From Rhizobiales bacterium 62-17 (GTDB lineage Bacteria; Pseudomonadota; Alphaproteobacteria; Rhizobiales; Beijerinckiaceae), in the NCBI GenBank assembly GCA_001898965.1, contig MKVW01000009.1, positions 1,656,479-1,720,478 on the forward strand: a stretch of DNA of 64,000 nt, read 5' to 3'. The stretch's first letter is position 1. The number at the start of each line of letters is the position of its first letter. A program made the translations under genes and the position numbers. This document shows, piece after piece, positions 61,607-64,000 of this stretch. The notes below the pieces were generated by a model that made no database searches, was not told the DNA's origin, and was given only the letters and a program-made list of their open reading frames with translations.

Positions 61607-62500
61607 TCAAATGGTCGCGAGCTGCACGTTCGCGACCATGAAGTCGATGAAGGCGCGCAGTTTCAGCGGCATGTGCCGCTGGCTCGGGTGCACGATATAG
61701 ATGCCCAGCTCTTGTCGCGCATAGTCGCGCAGGATTTCTTCCACCGCGCCGGACTTGACGAGCGGTGCCATGATGAAGTCCGGACCGATGGCGACGCCTG
61801 CGCTCGCGGCCGCGAACTGGCCAAGCGCATCGCCATTGTTGCAAGCGATCCGTCCGGGCATACGCAAGCTTTCTTCGCCCTGCGGCCCGTGAAAAGTCCA
61901 GACATTGCCGCCGGAGGCATAGGAATAGTGCAGGCATTCGTGGTCCAGCAGATCTGCCGGCACACGGGGCCGGCCATGGCGGGCGAGATAATCGGGTGAA
62001 GCGCAAATCATGCTGCGCGTCACCGCCAGCCGTCGTGCGATCATCGAACTGTCGGCCAAGCGGCCGATGCGAATGGCGACGTCGAAACCTTCCTCCACCA
62101 GATCGACGAAACGGTCGTTGAGCACGAGATCGATGGCAATGCGGGGATGGGCCGTGGCGAAGGCGGCGACCAGCGGCGACACATAGGTGATGCCAAAGGA
62201 GAGGGGCGCTGAGATGCGCAACCGCCCGACCGGCTCGGCCGCCTGGCTCGTCACTTCCCGCTCTGCCTCCTCGAGTGCCGCGAGAATGTCCTTGCCGCGC
62301 TCGAAATAGGTGCTGCCGGCATCGGTCAGGCTGACGGAGCGCGTCGTGCGGTTGAGCAGGCGCAAGCCAAGATGTGCCTCAAGGTCCATGACATGCTTGC
62401 TGGCCATGGCGCGAGACAGCGCAAGCTGCTCGGAAGCCACTGTAAAGCTGCCGCTTTCGGCCACGGCCACGAAACAGCGAAGGCTGGTGAGATAATCCAT
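61607..62500 (-). CDS. LysR-type regulator, AaeR/CrgA-like class
   Basis: A 297-residue LysR protein with MDYLTSLRCFVAVAESGSF at the winged helix and a full effector domain. Divergent from the DoxX/reductase operon, whose spacer holds a T-N11-A dyad. Regulators of this subgroup often react to quinones, aldehydes or aromatic acids and control nearby detoxification genes. ATG 62500. Confidence 0.92.
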   Translation of the reverse strand: MDYLTSLRCFVAVAESGSFTVASEQLALSRAMASKHVMDLEAHLGLRLLNRTTRSVSLTDAGSTYFERGKDILAALEEAEREVTSQAAEPVGRLRISAPLSFGITYVSPLVAAFATAHPRIAIDLVLNDRFVDLVEEGFDVAIRIGRLADSSMIARRLAVTRSMICASPDYLARHGRPRVPADLLDHECLHYSYASGGNVWTFHGPQGEESLRMPGRIACNNGDALGQFAAASAGVAIGPDFIMAPLVKSGAVEEILRDYARQELGIYIVHPSQRHMPLKLRAFIDFMVANVQLATI

Positions 62501-62502
62501 TA

Positions 62503-62517
62503 TTCGATATTATCGAA
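62503..62517. promoter_or_regulatory. LysR-type operator
   Basis: TTCGATA-T-TATCGAA, a perfect 7-bp dyad with one central base that contains a T-N11-A motif. It touches the LysR start, as expected for auto-regulation, and could also act on the divergent DoxX promoter. Confidence 0.65.
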
Positions 62518-62525
62518 CAATATTT

Positions 62526-62547
62526 CAGATAAAAGCCAATTTATCTG
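62526..62547. repeat. second inverted repeat in the LysR/DoxX spacer
   Basis: CAGATAAA and TTTATCTG are perfect arms around AGCCAA. Unrelated in sequence to the neighbouring dyad. May be a second binding site or a hairpin at the start of the DoxX transcript. Confidence 0.5.
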
Positions 62548-62616
62548 CTTTGGGGAGCTAATTAGTTTCCCCTTCATCGGCGGTTCGTTCCGGGCCGCCT
62601 GAAGGGAATTTCGATC

Positions 62617-63051
62617 ATGAACACCGCTCAAAACAATCAGTCCGCCGAACTTGGCGCCTTCGTCCTGCGCGTCAGCCTCGGCGTACTCTTTCTCGCCCAT
62701 GGCCTGATGAAGGTTTTCGTCTTCACCATCCCCGGCACCGTCGGCTTTTTCCAGAGTCTCGGTTACCCCGCCATCTTCGCTTATCTGACCATGCTCGGTG
62801 AGATCGGCGGCGGCTTGTTGTTGATCGCCGGCGTCTACACCCGCTGGATCGCGCTGGCTCTGGTGCCGCTGATGATCGGCGCCACTCTGGTGCATATCTC
62901 CAATGGTTGGGTGTTCTCCAACAATGGTGGCGGCTGGGAATTCCCGGTTCTGTGGACCGTTCTTCTTGGCGTGCAGGCTTTGCTCGGCAACGGCGCTTTC
63001 GCTCTGCGCATTCCCGGCCTCACGGCCGCGCCCAAGGCTCGCATCGCTTAA
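62617..63051 (+). CDS. DoxX family membrane protein
   Basis: A 144-residue inner-membrane protein with four helices: LGVLFLAHGLMKVF, MLGEIGGGLLLIAGVY and so on. DoxX proteins are small quinone-linked or stress-related membrane proteins with no settled reaction. It is cotranscribed with the flavodoxin-like reductase 25 bases on. Controlled by the divergent LysR in all likelihood, a common pattern for quinone or electrophile response. Confidence 0.9.
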   Translation: MNTAQNNQSAELGAFVLRVSLGVLFLAHGLMKVFVFTIPGTVGFFQSLGYPAIFAYLTMLGEIGGGLLLIAGVYTRWIALALVPLMIGATLVHISNGWVFSNNGGGWEFPVLWTVLLGVQALLGNGAFALRIPGLTAAPKARIA

Positions 63052-63075
63052 ATCCGCTGTCGCGAGGGGCGTCCG

Positions 63076-63663
63076 ATGACCACCATCTCCGTCGTCTACC
63101 ATGCGGGCTATGGCCATACGGCTCGTCAAGCCGAAGCTGTCGCCCGTGGCGCCCTCACGGTGCCTGCCGTCACCATCAATCTGATCAAGGTCGAGGACGT
63201 CGGCGCGCATTGGGACAATCTGGCGTCGTCGGAGGCGATCATCTTCGGCGCGCCGACCTATATGGGCAGCGCGTCCGCCGCCTTCAAAAGCTTCATGGAC
63301 GCATCGTCGAAAGTCTTCGCCACCCAGGGGTGGAAAGACAAGCTTGCGGCGGGCTTCACCCATTCGGCAAGCCAGAGTGGCGACAAGCTCGCCACGCTGG
63401 AGCAGATGGCGCTCTTCGCTGCGCAGCACGGCATGGTGTGGGTGAGTCTCGGTTTGTTACCTGGTAACAATTCGTCAACCGGCAGCCTCAACGATCTCAA
63501 TCGTCTTGGCAGCAATCTGGGTGCAATGGCGCAGTCCAATGCCGATCAGAGCGCTGACCAAGGTCTGATTTCTTCCGATCTCAGAACGGCGGAATTTCTC
63601 GGCGGGCGCGTCGCACAGGCCGCGCAGCGGTGGAATGCGGTGTCGGTGCCCGCCGCCGCCTGA
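63076..63663 (+). CDS. flavodoxin-like NAD(P)H:quinone/FMN reductase (WrbA-like)
   Basis: A 195-residue flavoprotein: VVYHAGYGHTARQAEAVA for the FMN phosphate and FGAPTYMGSASAAFKSF in the middle, typical of WrbA and related reductases. It could reduce quinones to hydroquinones or supply FMNH2. Partner of the DoxX gene. A terminator follows. Confidence 0.88.
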   Translation: MTTISVVYHAGYGHTARQAEAVARGALTVPAVTINLIKVEDVGAHWDNLASSEAIIFGAPTYMGSASAAFKSFMDASSKVFATQGWKDKLAAGFTHSASQSGDKLATLEQMALFAAQHGMVWVSLGLLPGNNSSTGSLNDLNRLGSNLGAMAQSNADQSADQGLISSDLRTAEFLGGRVAQAAQRWNAVSVPAAA

Positions 63664-63678
63664 TCACTACAGAAAGCG

Positions 63679-63707
63679 AAGTTGCTATTGCGTAGCCGCA
63701 ACTTTTT
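63679..63707 (+). terminator. probable terminator after the reductase gene
   Basis: AAGTTGC at 63679-63685 pairs with GCAACTT at 63698-63704, with a small inner stem in the loop, then three more Ts. About 16 bases after the stop. Confidence 0.6.
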
Positions 63708-63828
63708 GCATCGCCTGTTCACATCATGAGAGACCAAATCATCGTAATGATCCCACTGCACAAATCGTCTTGTCAGTGCTATCGGGAATAGTTCTAATGA
63801 AAGACAAGCCATTCTCGGAGGGGATACG

Positions 63829-64000
63829 ATGGCAACCTACCAACTTTCCATCAACGGACAGTCGACGACGGTCGACGTGCAGCCAGACACGCCCTTGCTG
63901 TGGGTGGTGCGCGAGCATATTGGGCTGACGGGCACGAAATTTGGCTGTGGCGCGGGACTTTGCGGCGCCTGCACCGTGCATGTCGACGGCGAAGCCGTGC
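63829..64000 (+). CDS. 2Fe-2S subunit of a xanthine-dehydrogenase-type molybdoenzyme, 3' end cut off
   Basis: The first 57 residues of a small iron-sulfur subunit related to isoquinoline 1-oxidoreductase alpha and XDH/CoxS. The plant-type 2Fe-2S loop CGAGLCGAC is at residues 43-51, preceded by TGTKFG. ATG 63829 follows GGAGGGG (63817-63823). The molybdopterin subunit should be just outside the window. Such hydroxylases act on N-heterocycles or aldehydes, in keeping with the catabolic theme. Confidence 0.9.
   Translation, partial: MATYQLSINGQSTTVDVQPDTPLLWVVREHIGLTGTKFGCGAGLCGACTVHVDGEAV

Noticed and set aside
1-64000. Mobile elements, CRISPR arrays, tRNA or rRNA genes
   Set aside because: No transposase, integrase or recombinase frame, no regularly spaced repeats and no recognisable tRNA or rRNA sequence were seen.

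Overview
The window is a 64 kb stretch of a GC-rich (about 60 percent by eye) bacterial chromosome. Gene style points to an alphaproteobacterium, most likely of the order Hyphomicrobiales (Rhizobiales): Liv-type ABC operons with an acyl-CoA synthetase at the head, a FixJ-like regulator, TTT-family and TRAP binding proteins, an egtBD pair, and dense operons with ATGA or GTGA overlaps. This placement is inferred from gene families, not from a marker gene. No rRNA, tRNA, CRISPR array, insertion sequence or prophage was seen.

Layout. 1-4124: a cut-off aldehyde dehydrogenase, a second very similar aldehyde dehydrogenase, an SDR oxidoreductase and a cupin, all on the plus strand. 4229-7953 (minus): a large Clp/Hsp100 ATPase with an N-terminal zinc finger (ClpG/ClpK-like or ClpC/E-like) and an APH(3')-type aminoglycoside kinase. 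7954-14531: a hairpin-rich leader, a 67-residue protein with a near-perfect ribosome-binding site, a hairpin, a fused double permease, an ABC ATPase with a C-terminal extension, a small protein, MgtC, then a histidine kinase/FixJ-like pair. 14535-20202: a LysR regulator divergent from a MetE-like enzyme, a sulfonate-type binding protein, a TauD-like dioxygenase and ABC ATPase and permease genes. 20208-25238 (minus): DUF427, then egtB-egtD followed by an OpuC-like transporter that I read as a probable ergothioneine (EgtUV-like) importer. 25597-29328: TRAP binding protein, extradiol-type VOC dioxygenase and FAH hydrolase, divergent from a GntR/FCD regulator. 29348-32900: miscellaneous small genes, including an HExxH secreted protein and a strongly basic duplicated protein. 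33114-38273: amidohydrolase, flavin monooxygenase and alpha/beta hydrolase, an IclR regulator with a 16-bp palindrome, and a D-2-hydroxyacid dehydrogenase. 38460-50822: acyl-CoA synthetase, complete Liv ABC transporter, a PaaK-like ligase, and a valine-type acyl-CoA module. 50827-57706: PdxA/TphB-like dehydrogenase and both subunits of a Rieske dioxygenase, divergent from a gentisate-type dioxygenase, two TTT binding proteins and a FAH hydrolase. 57707-61599: an orphan NMT1/SsuA-type binding protein and a MarR regulator, divergent from a second alpha/beta hydrolase plus flavin monooxygenase pair. 61607-64000: LysR, DoxX, a flavodoxin-like reductase, and the start of a xanthine-dehydrogenase-type 2Fe-2S subunit.

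Taken together, the window is a mosaic of catabolic modules for aromatic, carboxylic and sulfonated compounds. Most modules carry their own regulator and their own binding protein. Four of the binding proteins have no membrane partners here. The parts I would look at first are the ergothioneine operon with its own candidate importer, the MetE-like/TauD-like sulfonate operon, the twice-occurring hydrolase plus flavin-monooxygenase module, and the ABC/MgtC operon with its structured leader.
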